A stretch of DNA of 64,000 bases from CAVSUR01 sp963846005 (GTDB taxonomy: Bacteria > Actinomycetota > Actinomycetes > Streptosporangiales > Streptosporangiaceae). The notes below the pieces were generated by a model, which worked only from the letters and a program-made list of their open reading frames with translations, had not been told where the DNA came from and did not search any database. Shown piece after piece: positions 8,001 through 16,073 of this stretch (position 1 is its first letter; every line of letters begins with the position of its first letter). The stretch lies in the NCBI GenBank assembly GCA_963846005.1, contig CAWJUH010000001.1, forward strand, positions 558,001-622,000, given 5' to 3'. A program made the translations under genes and the position numbers.

Positions 8001-8171
8001 TCAGTGGATGCCCCAGAACACCCGGCGCCAGAACGACCGGGTTCGCAGCAGCGTCAGCCGCTGGCCGGCAGTCAGCCGCGGCGCCGGCCGGTGAATGCAG
8101 CGGTCCCCGCCGCCCGGCGGCAGGCAGTCCCCGCCGCAATCCCCCAGGCAGTGCCGGCAATGGGCAGGCAT
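8001..8171 (-). CDS. Cys-rich mini-protein
   Basis: 56 residues, ATG at 8171 and TGA at 8003-8001. The N-terminal half has closely spaced cysteines, CRHCLGDCGGDCL then DRCIH, consistent with a small metal-binding knuckle. The C-terminal half is basic and aromatic, LTAGQRLTLLRTRSFWRRV, ending FWGIH. Composition and the block of conserved-looking residues argue for a real gene, although the Shine-Dalgarno is weak (GGGATC). Similar short Cys-rich proteins ending FWRRVFWG are, to my recollection, found in other actinomycetes, but I cannot verify this here. It lies just downstream of arcC on the same strand (29-bp gap). Function unknown. Confidence 0.55.
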   Translation of the reverse strand: MPAHCRHCLGDCGGDCLPPGGGDRCIHRPAPRLTAGQRLTLLRTRSFWRRVFWGIH

Positions 8172-8215
8172 TTTCAGATCCCGATCCGGTGGCCCGCTGT
8201 CCCGATATCAGCAGG

Positions 8216-9142
8216 CTAACGTGCCGCCGCGCTGGCCGGCCCGGGCAGGACCTGGGTGCCCGCGGTGCCGGCGGCCAGGTCCTGCGCATCCTCCAGCTGC
8301 CCGATCGCCGCGATGTTCCCGGTGGCCTCGGCGAACCGGCAGGCCGCCTCCACCTTGGGCCCCATCGAGCCGGCCGCGAAGCCCATCGCCCGCAGCCGCG
8401 CCGCGCTGATCCGGCCGATCGGCCGGGCCTGCGGCGTGCCGTAGTCAAGCTGCACGGCGGCCACGTCGGTGAGCAGCAGCAGCGAGCCGGCGCCGAGGTC
8501 GCGGGCCAGCAGCGCGGCGGTCAGGTCCTTGTCGACCACCGCCTCGGCGCCCTGCAGCCCGCCGGGTCCGCGGGTGACCGGCACGCCGCCGCCGCCGGCG
8601 CAGATGACGATGACGCCGCCTGCGGCCAGCTGCCGGATGACCGGCAGGTCGAGCAGCCCGGCCGGCTCGGGCGAGGGCACGACGCGCCGCCAGGCCGGGC
8701 CGTCGGGCCGCATCGTCCAGCCCTGGCTGGCCGCCAGCGCGGCCGCCTGCTCCCGGTCGTACACCGGCCCGACGAACTTGGCGGGTGCGCCGAACGCCGG
8801 GTCGTCGGCCCGGACCAGGGTGCGGCTGACCAGGCAGGCGACCTCGCGGCCGGGCAGCGCGTTCTGCAGCGCCTGGACGAGCCAGTAGCCGATCATGCCC
8901 TGGGTCTGCGCGCCGAGCACGTCAAAGGGGTAGGGACGCGGCAAGGCGGGATCACGGGCGCTCTCCAGCGCGAGCAGCCCGACCTGCGGCCCGTTCCCGT
9001 GCGTGATCACCAGCTCGTGCTCGCGGGCGAGCGGCGCCAGCGCCGCCACGGCCTTGACCACGTGGCCTTCCTGGGTGCCCGCGTCCGGCGGCTCGCCGCG
9101 CCGCAGCAGCGCGTTGCCGCCGAGCGCGGCGACGATCCTCAC
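8216..9142 (-). CDS. arcC: Carbamate kinase
   Basis: 308 residues. It begins MRIVAALGGNALLRRGE, the carbamate kinase signature, with VITHGNGPQVGLLALE, GMIGYWLVQALQN, VICAGGGGVPV and VVDKDLTAALLA in family order. The enzyme transfers the phosphate of carbamoyl phosphate to ADP, giving ATP, ammonia and CO2; it is the last step of the arginine deiminase pathway. Its start overlaps the end of the carbamoyltransferase gene by 4 bp (ATGA-type junction), so the two are one transcription unit. No arginine deiminase gene is nearby. Confidence 0.93.
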   Translation of the reverse strand: MRIVAALGGNALLRRGEPPDAGTQEGHVVKAVAALAPLAREHELVITHGNGPQVGLLALESARDPALPRPYPFDVLGAQTQGMIGYWLVQALQNALPGREVACLVSRTLVRADDPAFGAPAKFVGPVYDREQAAALAASQGWTMRPDGPAWRRVVPSPEPAGLLDLPVIRQLAAGGVIVICAGGGGVPVTRGPGGLQGAEAVVDKDLTAALLARDLGAGSLLLLTDVAAVQLDYGTPQARPIGRISAARLRAMGFAAGSMGPKVEAACRFAEATGNIAAIGQLEDAQDLAAGTAGTQVLPGPASAAAR

Positions 9143-10155
9143 GGCTGGTCTCCGATGGTGGCGATCATGAGCGCCTTGATGGTGTGCATCCGGTTCTCGG
9201 CCTGGTCGAACACGACCGATGCCGGCGACTCGAATACATCATCGGTGACCTCCAGCGCGTCGATGCCGCGCCGGGCGTAGATCTGCTGGCCGATGCCCGT
9301 CAGCCGGTTGTGCAGCGCGGGCAGGCAGTGCAGGAACTTCGCCGCGGGCTTGCCGGTGGCCGCCATCACCGGCGCGTTCACCTGGTAGGGCAGCAGCTGG
9401 TCGATCCGGTCGTCCCACCGCTCCGGCGGCTCGCCCATCGACAGCCAGACGTCGGTGTAGACGAAGTCGGCGCCGGCCACGGCGGCGGGGACATCGCCGG
9501 TGACGGTCAGCCGCGCGCCCGAGGCCGCGGCCAGCCCGGCGGCGAGATCGCGGACCTCCGCGGGCGGCTGCAGCGGCTCCGGCGCGCAGATGCGCACGTC
9601 CAGGCCGAGCAGCGCGCCGGTGACCAGCAGCGAGCGGGCGGTGTTGTTGCGCCCGTCGCCGAGGTAGCAGTAGCTGACCTCGGCCAGCGGGCCGGGGGCG
9701 TGGTCGCGCATGGTGAGGATGTCGGCCAGCATCTGGGTGGGGTGCCAGTCGTCGGTGAGCCCGTTCCACACCGGGACGCCGGCGCAGGCGCCGAGCGTCT
9801 CGACCGCCTCTTGCGCCGCGCCGCGGAACTGGATGCCGTCGAACATCCGGCCGAGCACCCGGGCGGTGTCGCGCACCGACTCCTTGTGGCCGAGCTGGGA
9901 ATCGCCCGGCCCGAGGTAGGTCACGTGACCGCCCTCGTCGTGGGCCGCCACCTCGAACGCGCACCGGGTCCTGGTCGAGGTCTTCTCGAAGATGAGCACG
10001 ACGTTGCGCCCGCCCAGGCGGCGGGCCCGGCGGCCCGCGCGCTTGTCCGACCGGAGCGCCGCGGCCAGTTCGACCAGGTACAGGAACTCGGCCCGGCTGA
10101 GGTCGGTGTCCTTCAGCAGGCTGCGGCCACACAGGTCCGCGGCGCCGGTATTCAT
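9139..10155 (-). CDS. arcB: Ornithine carbamoyltransferase, probably catabolic
   Basis: 338 residues, the length of catabolic ArcB rather than of short ArgF. Carbamoyl-phosphate motifs STRTR and HPTQ are present, with the HCLP loop (KFLHCLPALHNRL). The ornithine-binding SMG loop (DVWLSMGE) indicates ornithine rather than putrescine as substrate. Coupled to carbamate kinase, the enzyme would run backwards, phosphorolysing citrulline to ornithine and carbamoyl phosphate for ATP production. The upstream GAGGGAGAGCGAGG is the ribosome site. The symbol rests on the arcC partnership; an anabolic role cannot be excluded. Confidence 0.9.
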   Translation of the reverse strand: MNTGAADLCGRSLLKDTDLSRAEFLYLVELAAALRSDKRAGRRARRLGGRNVVLIFEKTSTRTRCAFEVAAHDEGGHVTYLGPGDSQLGHKESVRDTARVLGRMFDGIQFRGAAQEAVETLGACAGVPVWNGLTDDWHPTQMLADILTMRDHAPGPLAEVSYCYLGDGRNNTARSLLVTGALLGLDVRICAPEPLQPPAEVRDLAAGLAAASGARLTVTGDVPAAVAGADFVYTDVWLSMGEPPERWDDRIDQLLPYQVNAPVMAATGKPAAKFLHCLPALHNRLTGIGQQIYARRGIDALEVTDDVFESPASVVFDQAENRMHTIKALMIATIGDQP

Positions 10156-10441
10156 CCTCGCTCTCCCTCCTGGCGGCGTGCCCCGCCGGTGAACTGCCGC
10201 GGATCATGATGGCGCGATCGCGAGCTTCGTTAGGCCGGATGGTAGTGATCGCCTCGTGCCGGACGCGACCGGCCGCCCTGATCAGCCGGTTCGCCGCTCA
10301 CAGACGATCGCGGGCGGTCTTGTGCCGTTTTACCCCGGCCGGCACGGGCGGCGATCACTAAGGTGGTCATTCATCCCGGGCCCCCGCAGGATCCCGCACT
10401 CCCGGCATCAGCACCGACGGATAAAGGAGAACAGCGCCCTC

Positions 10442-10888
10442 ATGCCAGCTACGCTTGCGCAGACCCTGCTCGCGCCGGAAACCCGGCCCCACGTCGTCGC
10501 CGACTGCGTCACGCTGATCGATCAGGAGGTCGCGGACAAGTCCGGCGTGTCCGGCGCCGCGGTCAAGCTCGCCTACAAGACCGTGACCAGCTTCGCCTCG
10601 GGCTACCTGCGCGGCGCGGTGGACTCGCTGCTGCCGCAGATCATCGAGCAGCTGGAGCTGTACTGGGCCGGCTTCGCCGCTTCGGGCGGCTCGCGCTTCG
10701 GCGACTACCTGGCCAAGCGGGGAGACGAGGTAGCACAGTCGGTGCTGTCAGTGACCGACGCGCGGGCGGAGCGCTCGGGCCGGCCCGCCGTCGTCAAGGC
10801 CTACCGAGCGGTGCGCGGCGGCGCGGCCAGGCATGTGGAGGCAGCCCTGCCGAAGGTCGGTGACCTGGTGCAGAAGTACGCGTCGTGA
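10442..10888 (+). CDS. DUF6918 family protein
   Basis: 148 residues. The ATG at 10442 follows AAAGGAGAAC; longer in-frame starts upstream would read through promoter-like DNA. The pattern PHVVADCVTLIDQEVADKSG, then a hydrophobic helix, SLLPQIIEQLELYWAGF, a GDYLAKRGDEVAQSVLSVTD block and ALPKVGDLVQKY matches the all-helical actinobacterial family DUF6918. No catalytic residues are evident and the function is unknown. It is monocistronic. Confidence 0.75.
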   Translation: MPATLAQTLLAPETRPHVVADCVTLIDQEVADKSGVSGAAVKLAYKTVTSFASGYLRGAVDSLLPQIIEQLELYWAGFAASGGSRFGDYLAKRGDEVAQSVLSVTDARAERSGRPAVVKAYRAVRGGAARHVEAALPKVGDLVQKYAS

Positions 10889-10935
10889 CCGGCCGGGCCG
10901 CCTGCGGCCGCCGCTAGCCAGCCGGGACGGCCAGG

Positions 10936-11112
10936 TCAGGCAGGAACGGGCCCGGGCGGCAGCGGCGGCACCGGCTCGGCCGGCTCGGGCACCGGCGGCG
11001 GCGGCACCGGCGCGGGATCGGGGTCGGGCACCGGCGGCGGCGCCGGGGCCGGCGGGACCGGCTCGGGCGGCACCGGGGACGGCTGAGTCGGCTGGGGAAT
11101 CGGCGTCGTCAT
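10936..11112 (-). CDS. Proline-rich mini-protein
   Basis: 58 residues, ATG at 11112 and TGA at 10938-10936. About half of the residues are proline, arranged as PVPP, PPAPAPPP, PDPDPAPVPPPP and PEPAEPVPPLPP, with Glu and Asp as the only charges. This would be an extended polyproline-type acidic peptide. The opposite strand is a plain GGC/ACC repeat with no comparable gene, and the frame is closed cleanly at both ends. It lies between two plus-strand genes. Function unknown; a chance open frame in GC-rich DNA remains possible. Confidence 0.4.
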   Translation of the reverse strand: MTTPIPQPTQPSPVPPEPVPPAPAPPPVPDPDPAPVPPPPVPEPAEPVPPLPPGPVPA

Positions 11113-11250
11113 AACGCCCGGTTACCCGGCCAGCCCCGCGGTAACCATCGCGGCCGCGGCCCGGCGCCGGCCGTAGACTGCCTGCGGATGACCGTGCGGC
11201 CGCGCTGACGGCCGGGAACACGGCAGCGGTCGCGGCCGTCCGGAGGGACC

Positions 11251-12054
11251 ATGAGCGAGAACGCCAGCGACACCGCCGCGGCCGGGCGGATGCCCGTCCT
11301 GTACCTCAGCCACGGCGCGCCGCCGCTGGCCGACGACGCCCGCTGGACCGGCGAGCTGCGCCGCTGGTCGGCAGGCCTGTTCCGGCCGCAGTCCATCCTG
11401 ATGATCTCGGCGCACTGGGAGCACGCCCCGGTGACGGTCAGCGCCACCGAGACCGTGCCGCTGCTGTATGACTTCTGGGGCTTCGCTGAGCGGTACTACC
11501 AGGTGCGGTACCCGGCCCCCGGGGCGCCCGGGCTGGCCCGGTCGGTGGCCGCGCTGCTGGCCGCGCCGGGCCGGCCGGTGCACGCCGACCCGCAGCGGGG
11601 CCTGGATCACGGCGCCTACGTGCCGCTGGCGGAGATGTACCCCGATGCTGGCATCCCGGTGCTGCAGCTGTCGATGCCCAGCCTCGATCCCGGGCAGCTG
11701 CTGGCCGTCGGCGAGCGGCTGGCGCCGCTGCGTGACGAGGGCGTGCTGATCATCGGCAGCGGGTTCACCACGCACAACCTCGCCGCGTTCAAGCCGCACC
11801 TGGCCCCCGACTACCAGCCGCCCTCCTGGTCGGCGGAGTTCGACGCCTGGGCCGCGGAGACGATGGCCCGCCGCGACGTGGACGCGCTGGCCGACTTCCT
11901 GCGCAGGGCGCCGGCCGGGCGGATCGCGCACCCGCGCACGGAGCACTTCGCGCCGTTGTTCGTCTCGCTCGGGGCGGCGGCCGCGGGCGAGTCCCGGTCG
12001 GTGATCGACGGCTTCTGGTACGGGCTGTCCAAGCGGAGCTGGCAGCTCGGCTGA
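11251..12054 (+). CDS. Class III extradiol dioxygenase, DODA/LigB type
   Basis: 267 residues. Metal-binding and active-site histidines appear in the expected order: YLSHGAPP, LMISAHWEH, GLDHGAYVPL and the late RTEHFAPLFV. GSGFTTHNL is also typical of the 4,5-DOPA dioxygenase-like (YgiD) group. These enzymes use Fe2+ or Zn2+ to open catechol rings or act on related diols; the physiological substrate here is unknown. A strong hairpin follows the stop codon. Confidence 0.9.
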   Translation: MSENASDTAAAGRMPVLYLSHGAPPLADDARWTGELRRWSAGLFRPQSILMISAHWEHAPVTVSATETVPLLYDFWGFAERYYQVRYPAPGAPGLARSVAALLAAPGRPVHADPQRGLDHGAYVPLAEMYPDAGIPVLQLSMPSLDPGQLLAVGERLAPLRDEGVLIIGSGFTTHNLAAFKPHLAPDYQPPSWSAEFDAWAAETMARRDVDALADFLRRAPAGRIAHPRTEHFAPLFVSLGAAAAGESRSVIDGFWYGLSKRSWQLG

Positions 12055-12059
12055 GCCCG

Positions 12060-12087
12060 GGCCGGCCCGCTGACCTGCGGGCCGGCC
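12060..12087 (+). terminator. Hairpin downstream of the dioxygenase gene
   Basis: A perfect 11-bp stem, GGCCGGCCCGC with GCGGGCCGGCC, encloses the 6-nt loop TGACCT and starts 6 bp after the stop codon. No U tract follows, which is common for actinobacterial terminators. Confidence 0.6.
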
Positions 12088-12194
12088 ATACCTTGCGAAG
12101 TTGGCCGAGACCCGCCATCCCTTGTGACTTAATGTGATTTACTTATTACCAAGAGTAGGAGACCACAGCCATCCGGGGCGGGCAGTCCTGCGGG

Positions 12195-12248
12195 CTGCTG
12201 ACCTCGCTCCGTCTGCTGACCTCGCTCAGCCTGCTGACCTCGCTCCGC
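12195..12248 (+). repeat. Three tandem 18-bp units in a gene leader
   Basis: CTGCTGACCTCGCTC plus three bases is repeated at 12195, 12213 and 12231; units differ only in the last three bases (CGT, AGC, CGC). The array ends 23 bp before the start of the small gene at 12272. If a GTG at 12134 were the start, the array would encode ADLAPS/ADLAQP/ADLAPP. Confidence 0.8.
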
Positions 12249-12271
12249 CGCGACCGCCGAAGGTAGGACCG

Positions 12272-12568
12272 ATGCCGAGTATCACCACGGGGGCCCAGCT
12301 GAACCGGATGCGCGGCTGGCTGGCGTGCGCCTGGTGGGCGGTCGCCGCCGCAGTCGTGCGGCGGCTGGCCACCGCGGAGATGCGGCGGGCCGCGCTGCTG
12401 CTGGGCATGGACATCGGGCTGAACGGCGCCCGGCGCCAGGGGCTGCTCGCCCACCTGCGCGAGTTCGACACCGGGCTGGACCTCGGCCGCACCCTCCGGT
12501 TCGGCGACGAGCGCGACCGGCGCCAGGCCACCGAGGTCTTCGCCCTGGAACGGCTGCTGTACCGGTAA
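12272..12568 (+). CDS. Small conserved-looking basic helical protein
   Basis: 98 residues. The ATG at 12272 follows GGTAGGACC and is chosen over an in-frame GTG at 12134 that lacks a ribosome site. The N-terminal half is amphipathic to hydrophobic (RMRGWLACAWWAVAAAVVRRLA) and the C-terminal half is charged (LLAHLREFDTGLDLGRTLRFGDERDRRQ). I do not recognise the family. Codon third positions are strongly GC, which supports coding. It is convergent with the NlpC/P60 gene across a long hairpin. Confidence 0.5.
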   Translation: MPSITTGAQLNRMRGWLACAWWAVAAAVVRRLATAEMRRAALLLGMDIGLNGARRQGLLAHLREFDTGLDLGRTLRFGDERDRRQATEVFALERLLYR

Positions 12569-12617
12569 GCCGCCAGCCCGCCACCGGGACCGCGGCGGGC
12601 TGCCGCCGGGCATGACA

Positions 12618-12648
12618 GGGGCCGGGCCCGCGGTGCGGGCCCGGCCCC
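12618..12648 (+). terminator. Bidirectional terminator hairpin between convergent genes
   Basis: GGGGCCGGGCCCGC pairs perfectly with GCGGGCCCGGCCCC around the loop GGT, giving a 14-bp stem. It lies between the ends of the genes at 12568 (+) and 12680 (-) and should act on both strands. Confidence 0.75.
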
Positions 12649-12679
12649 TTGCAGGTCAGCGACCTGCCGCCCGCGGACG

Positions 12680-13150
12680 CTAGTACCGCAGCCGGTAGTA
12701 GGCGGTCGGGTACCAGTACGGGTACTGCCAGTGGATCGGGCCGACGACGCTGCCGGCGTCGTGCGCGCCGAACGTCCAGTCGTACTTCCACCGGTACACC
12801 AGCTCGACGTGACCGCTGCCGAAGAACGCCAGGTCGCCCCGGCGCGGGGCATTGGTCCGCACCAGCCTGCGGCTGGCGAGCATGTCACCGGTGGTCCGGC
12901 CGATGTTGATCCCGGTGGCCCTCAGGTAGGCCTTGTAGACCAGGCCCGAGCAGTCGTACCCGGAGCCGTAGGGCCCGGTGCCGCCGTAGACGTACGGCGC
13001 TCCCGCCTGGGTCTCGGCCCAGCGCAGCGCCTTGACCCGGCGTTTGGTGTGAGCACTGGCCGCGGCGCTGCTGAGCAGCAGCACCGTGGCGGCGGCGAGC
13101 AGCACGGCAGCCAGCCGCTTGGCACCCACGCCCATCGCGCTAACGGTCAT
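12680..13150 (-). CDS. Secreted NlpC/P60 peptidoglycan endopeptidase
   Basis: 156 residues. The ATG at 13150 has GGTCAGGAGG at 8 bp, better than an upstream GTG that abuts its own AGGAGG. A signal peptide (LAAVLLAAATVLLLSSAAASA) is followed by a single NlpC/P60 domain: YGSGYDCSGLV carries the catalytic Cys, GSGHVELVY the catalytic His. It would cleave peptide stems (D-Glu to diaminopimelate) in the wall. The domain is short and lacks LysM or SH3 modules. A long leader upstream contains a CRP-like palindrome about 390 bp from the start. Confidence 0.88.
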   Translation of the reverse strand: MTVSAMGVGAKRLAAVLLAAATVLLLSSAAASAHTKRRVKALRWAETQAGAPYVYGGTGPYGSGYDCSGLVYKAYLRATGINIGRTTGDMLASRRLVRTNAPRRGDLAFFGSGHVELVYRWKYDWTFGAHDAGSVVGPIHWQYPYWYPTAYYRLRY

Positions 13151-13918
13151 CGCGGGGCCTCCTGACCGGGGCGCCGGCTCCTGCTCCGCAGGCGGCGCGG
13201 GGCCTGGCGGCCGTCCCGGCCTGCCGGGGCAGGCGTCTCGCGGGACCGCTAGTGCTGAATTCACCTCCTGACAGCCGTGAGCGACCAGTTGCAGCGAAGC
13301 TGCCGGTCATGCCGGTGCGGAAGATTGCGTCGGGTTTCCGCCGGGGGGTCTTCGCTGCTGCTGCGTGCTGTCCTGACATGCCACTCCAGTGCCGGTCCAT
13401 GCGCCCTCTCAGCAGCGGTCCGCCGCTCGGATACCGACGGACGGCTACTACGACGCCGATCGCGCAGGAAGTTAGCAGGTATGTGCATTCCGCGCGGCAA
13501 AACGTACGAATTACATGAACGTCATGGATCGGCAGCAACAGTGACGATCGTCACACAATTACCCGGCGTCGGCGCACTCCAGGCGGCTTTTCCGGCCGGC
13601 GCCGGGCGGCCGGGAGTTCCGGCCGCAACGACCCGGCGCCGGCCCGCGGCATGCTGGCCAAGAATGCCAGGGCTGCCATTCGCGGGCCTTATTGCTGATA
13701 ATTTACCAGTCCTTAACCTGTCGGCATTCAGCTTGGCCATCCTGAGGTCCGGCCGCCCAATCTTGGCTGATCACAGCACTGGCCGCCGCCACCTAGATAC
13801 CCCGTCGGGTATTAGCGAACAGGGGTTGAATTATCGCGGGCCCGCGTCGCACAATAGGCAAAGCGGATTTATGCGGGCAACCCGGCCTGACCGCCTGATT
13901 GCCGAAAATCCTACTTAA
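13151..13918. other. Long intergenic region, relatively AT-rich
   Basis: The 768 bp between the divergent NlpC/P60 and 13919 genes hold no convincing coding frame. GC content falls clearly at 13480-13920. Apart from the palindrome at 13540-13555 I see no other named element. Because NlpC/P60 genes of actinobacteria often follow c-di-AMP (ydaO) riboswitches I read the minus strand for that motif, but found none of its conserved core strings. Confidence 0.6.
13540..13555. promoter_or_regulatory. CRP-family operator candidate
   Basis: AGTGACGATCGTCACA contains the perfect 14-bp palindrome GTGACGATCGTCAC and fits the GTGA-N6-TCAC consensus of CRP-type regulators. It lies upstream of both divergent genes. 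Mycobacterial CRP controls wall-lytic genes such as rpfA through similar sites, so control of the NlpC/P60 gene is plausible but inferred. Confidence 0.5.
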
Positions 13919-14374
13919 ATGGGGGCCTTAAGGATGACCGCTGCGTGCCCGGCCGGGATATCGCCCGCGCCGATCACCACGTCACTGCCGCTGCGCCGGC
14001 TCGTGCTGCTGTGCGAGCAGGCCGCCCAGGCCCTCAGCGGGCGCAGCGGCCAGCGCCGCCGCACCCGGGTCCGGCTGCACCGGGTGGGTGCCTACCGGCT
14101 CGACTACGCGGTCTTCGCCGGCCGCGGGACCGTCGCGCAAGTCTCGGTCAGCTTCTCCGAGCAGGGCGAGCGGACCGTGCTGTGGATGGAAGGCTCGTTC
14201 GCGGCGCCCATGCACGACGAACTGGCCGCCCGGGTACGGGACGCCGACTCCTCCGCCCGGTTCACCGGAGCTGCCGGGCGGCAGAGCGCATTATCCCGGG
14301 GGCGGGTCAGCGGCCTGCCGTGCCGGTCACGGCGACCACCAGCGCGTGCCGGCCATGCAGGTCGGTCCAGCTGA
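13919..14374 (+). CDS. Hypothetical protein
   Basis: 151 residues from ATG 13919; an in-frame ATG at 13934 (MTAACPAG) is an alternative, and neither has a clear Shine-Dalgarno. The middle reads RRLVLLCEQAAQALSGRSG, then RLHRVGAYRLDYAVFAGRG and VSVSFSEQGERTVLWMEGSF, suggesting a small alpha/beta protein. The last 40 residues are Arg/Ala/Pro-rich and overlap the antisense gene at 14307-14633, so the true end or frame may be off. I do not recognise the family. Confidence 0.4.
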   Translation: MGALRMTAACPAGISPAPITTSLPLRRLVLLCEQAAQALSGRSGQRRRTRVRLHRVGAYRLDYAVFAGRGTVAQVSVSFSEQGERTVLWMEGSFAAPMHDELAARVRDADSSARFTGAAGRQSALSRGRVSGLPCRSRRPPARAGHAGRSS

Positions 14375-14633
14375 GCCGGTAGCGCGCCGTGAAGCGGCCC
14401 GGCCGGGCGGGGGTGAACGACACCGGCAGCCGCAGGTCGTAGCCCGGGCCGACCGGCAGGTTGACCGCCGCCCGCAGCGGCTCGCCGAACGGCGCGGGCA
14501 GTGGGGCCGTCCCGGCCACGGTGGCGCTGGTGTTGCCGCCGTTGGTGACGTGGATGTAAGCAGTGGCCTTCGCGCCGACGCGGACGGTGCCGAAGTTGAC
14601 GGCCGGGCGGCTCGCGGTCATCTTGCTCACCAC
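14307..14633 (-). pseudogene. Orphan Ig-like (ASPM-SPD2-Hydin type) domain fragment
   Basis: 108 residues from a GTG. PAVNFGTVRVGAKATAYIHV, then TNGGNTSATV and LPVSFTPARPGRFTARYRL, is a textbook choice-of-anchor-D/HYDIN-type beta-sandwich, normally one of several in long secreted proteins. The frame upstream (CPAVSFPTAVVSKM) also reads like such a protein but stops without a usable start and without a signal peptide. It is therefore probably a remnant of a larger gene, overlapping the convergent neighbour by 68 bp. A real cytosolic mini-protein is less likely. Confidence 0.5.
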
Positions 14634-14801
14634 GGCGGTCGGGAAGCTGACCGCAGGACACTGACATGACGGGCGAGCGCTCAGCCCGGATTACCCGGCC
14701 GTACATCCGTCCGGCGCGGCTTCGGGCCGCCGGGGCGGATCAGGGGGTCTGCAGGCTCAGGGAGTCGGCCTCGGGCCGGCCTGGCCGGCCGGCCGTCACG
14801 G

Positions 14802-15869
14802 CTACAGGCCGAAGGCGGCCTGCATTCCGGGGTATCCCCGGGTGGCCGGAAGCCGGGGCAGGCCGAGCAGGTCCTGCGCCGTGCCGAGCAGGTTCAGGTG
14901 GCTGAAATCGGCCGCCGAGACGGTGCCGGGAGCGGTATACGGGGAGATCACGATCGTGGCGACATGACACGACGGATAGGCCGCCGAACTGGCGTGCGCG
15001 GCGTTCCAGCACGGCTCGCCCATGGCCTTGTCCTTGCCGGTTCCCTCGTCCGCGGTGATGAACACCACCAGCTGGCCGCTCCGGTAGGCCGCGGAGGCCT
15101 GGATGACAGGAATCCACTGCTTCAGCCAGTCGTCGCCGACCGTGGTGGAGCAGTCGTGCATGTCGTCGCAGCCGCCCGGGGTGACGAAGCTGTACGCCGG
15201 CAGGCCGTCGCTGGACGGCGACAGCGCGGTGCGCAGGCTGCCCGCGGCCAGGGTGCCGAGCGGCACGTCCCAGCGGGCGCAGTCGGCGGGCACCGGCGCG
15301 GAGCTGTAATAGGGCGGCGGGGCATGCCGGACGTAGTAGTACTCGCCGTGACTGCCGTTGGCGTTGGTGAACCCGGTGTCGTCGTAGTTGGTCTTGTCGC
15401 AGTTGCCGGGCATGGCCTCCGCGTACTCGCGCCAGCTGAGGCCCGCGCTGGCCAGCTGGGAGAAGATCGACGCCTGCGGCTGCGGGCAGTCGGCCGGCCC
15501 GCAGTCGGCGCTGGCCGCCTTGCCCTCGGCCGTGCCCGAGGTCAGGGCCAGGTAGTTCGGCGTCGAGGGATGGGAGTAGTTGTGATAGTCCGACGCCAGG
15601 CCGCAGCCCCGGATCAGCGTCTTGTTGATGTAGGGCGCCGCGGGGCTGCCCACGACGGCGGAGTACGACCGGTTCTCGAACACGATCACCATCACGTGCG
15701 CCACCCTGGCCGGATGGCGGGTGTCCATGGCACCGCACAAGCGGGTGGATCCGGCCGCCGTCGGCGCGGCCTGCGCCGCGGGCATCAGCCCGGCGGCCGC
15801 CACCGCCGCGATCGCGGCGAGTATTGCGGCCAGGCCGCGCCGCCGGATAAGCCGCCGGATGATCCGCAT
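14802..15869 (-). CDS. Secreted phosphoesterase (alkaline-phosphatase superfamily, PF04185 type)
   Basis: 355 residues. An Arg-rich N-terminus and hydrophobic core, then AQAAP, form a signal peptide. MVIVFENRSYSAVVG contains the ENRSY block at the family's active site; HPSTPNYLALTSG, CPQPQASIFSQL, GDDWLKQWIPVI and VFITADEGTG follow in family order. The fold is that of non-haemolytic phospholipase C and acid phosphatases, which hydrolyse phosphomonoesters or phospholipids outside the cell. It ends GYPGMQAAFGL without an anchor, so it should be released. It is divergent from the GH25-like gene. Confidence 0.85.
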   Translation of the reverse strand: MRIIRRLIRRRGLAAILAAIAAVAAAGLMPAAQAAPTAAGSTRLCGAMDTRHPARVAHVMVIVFENRSYSAVVGSPAAPYINKTLIRGCGLASDYHNYSHPSTPNYLALTSGTAEGKAASADCGPADCPQPQASIFSQLASAGLSWREYAEAMPGNCDKTNYDDTGFTNANGSHGEYYYVRHAPPPYYSSAPVPADCARWDVPLGTLAAGSLRTALSPSSDGLPAYSFVTPGGCDDMHDCSTTVGDDWLKQWIPVIQASAAYRSGQLVVFITADEGTGKDKAMGEPCWNAAHASSAAYPSCHVATIVISPYTAPGTVSAADFSHLNLLGTAQDLLGLPRLPATRGYPGMQAAFGL

Positions 15870-16073
15870 GCTGCCCGCCTCCTGCCTGGCCCGGGGAATC
15901 CGCCTGATGACCGGTTTGGGTCATTGTTCCCGTCCTGCGCTGATGCGGAGGCAATATGACGGATCCTTGACCCGGATCTGGCCTGATTTGACGGCATACC
16001 ATGATCCTGGGCCCGGCATCCGCCGGCGGTCCGCGACCCGTCCCGCGGTGGCGGGCAGAGCGGCAGGTGGCAG

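Noticed and set aside
13151..13540. c-di-AMP (ydaO) riboswitch upstream of the NlpC/P60 gene
   Set aside because: The leader length suits one, but the conserved core strings of the motif were not found by eye; a covariance search would decide.
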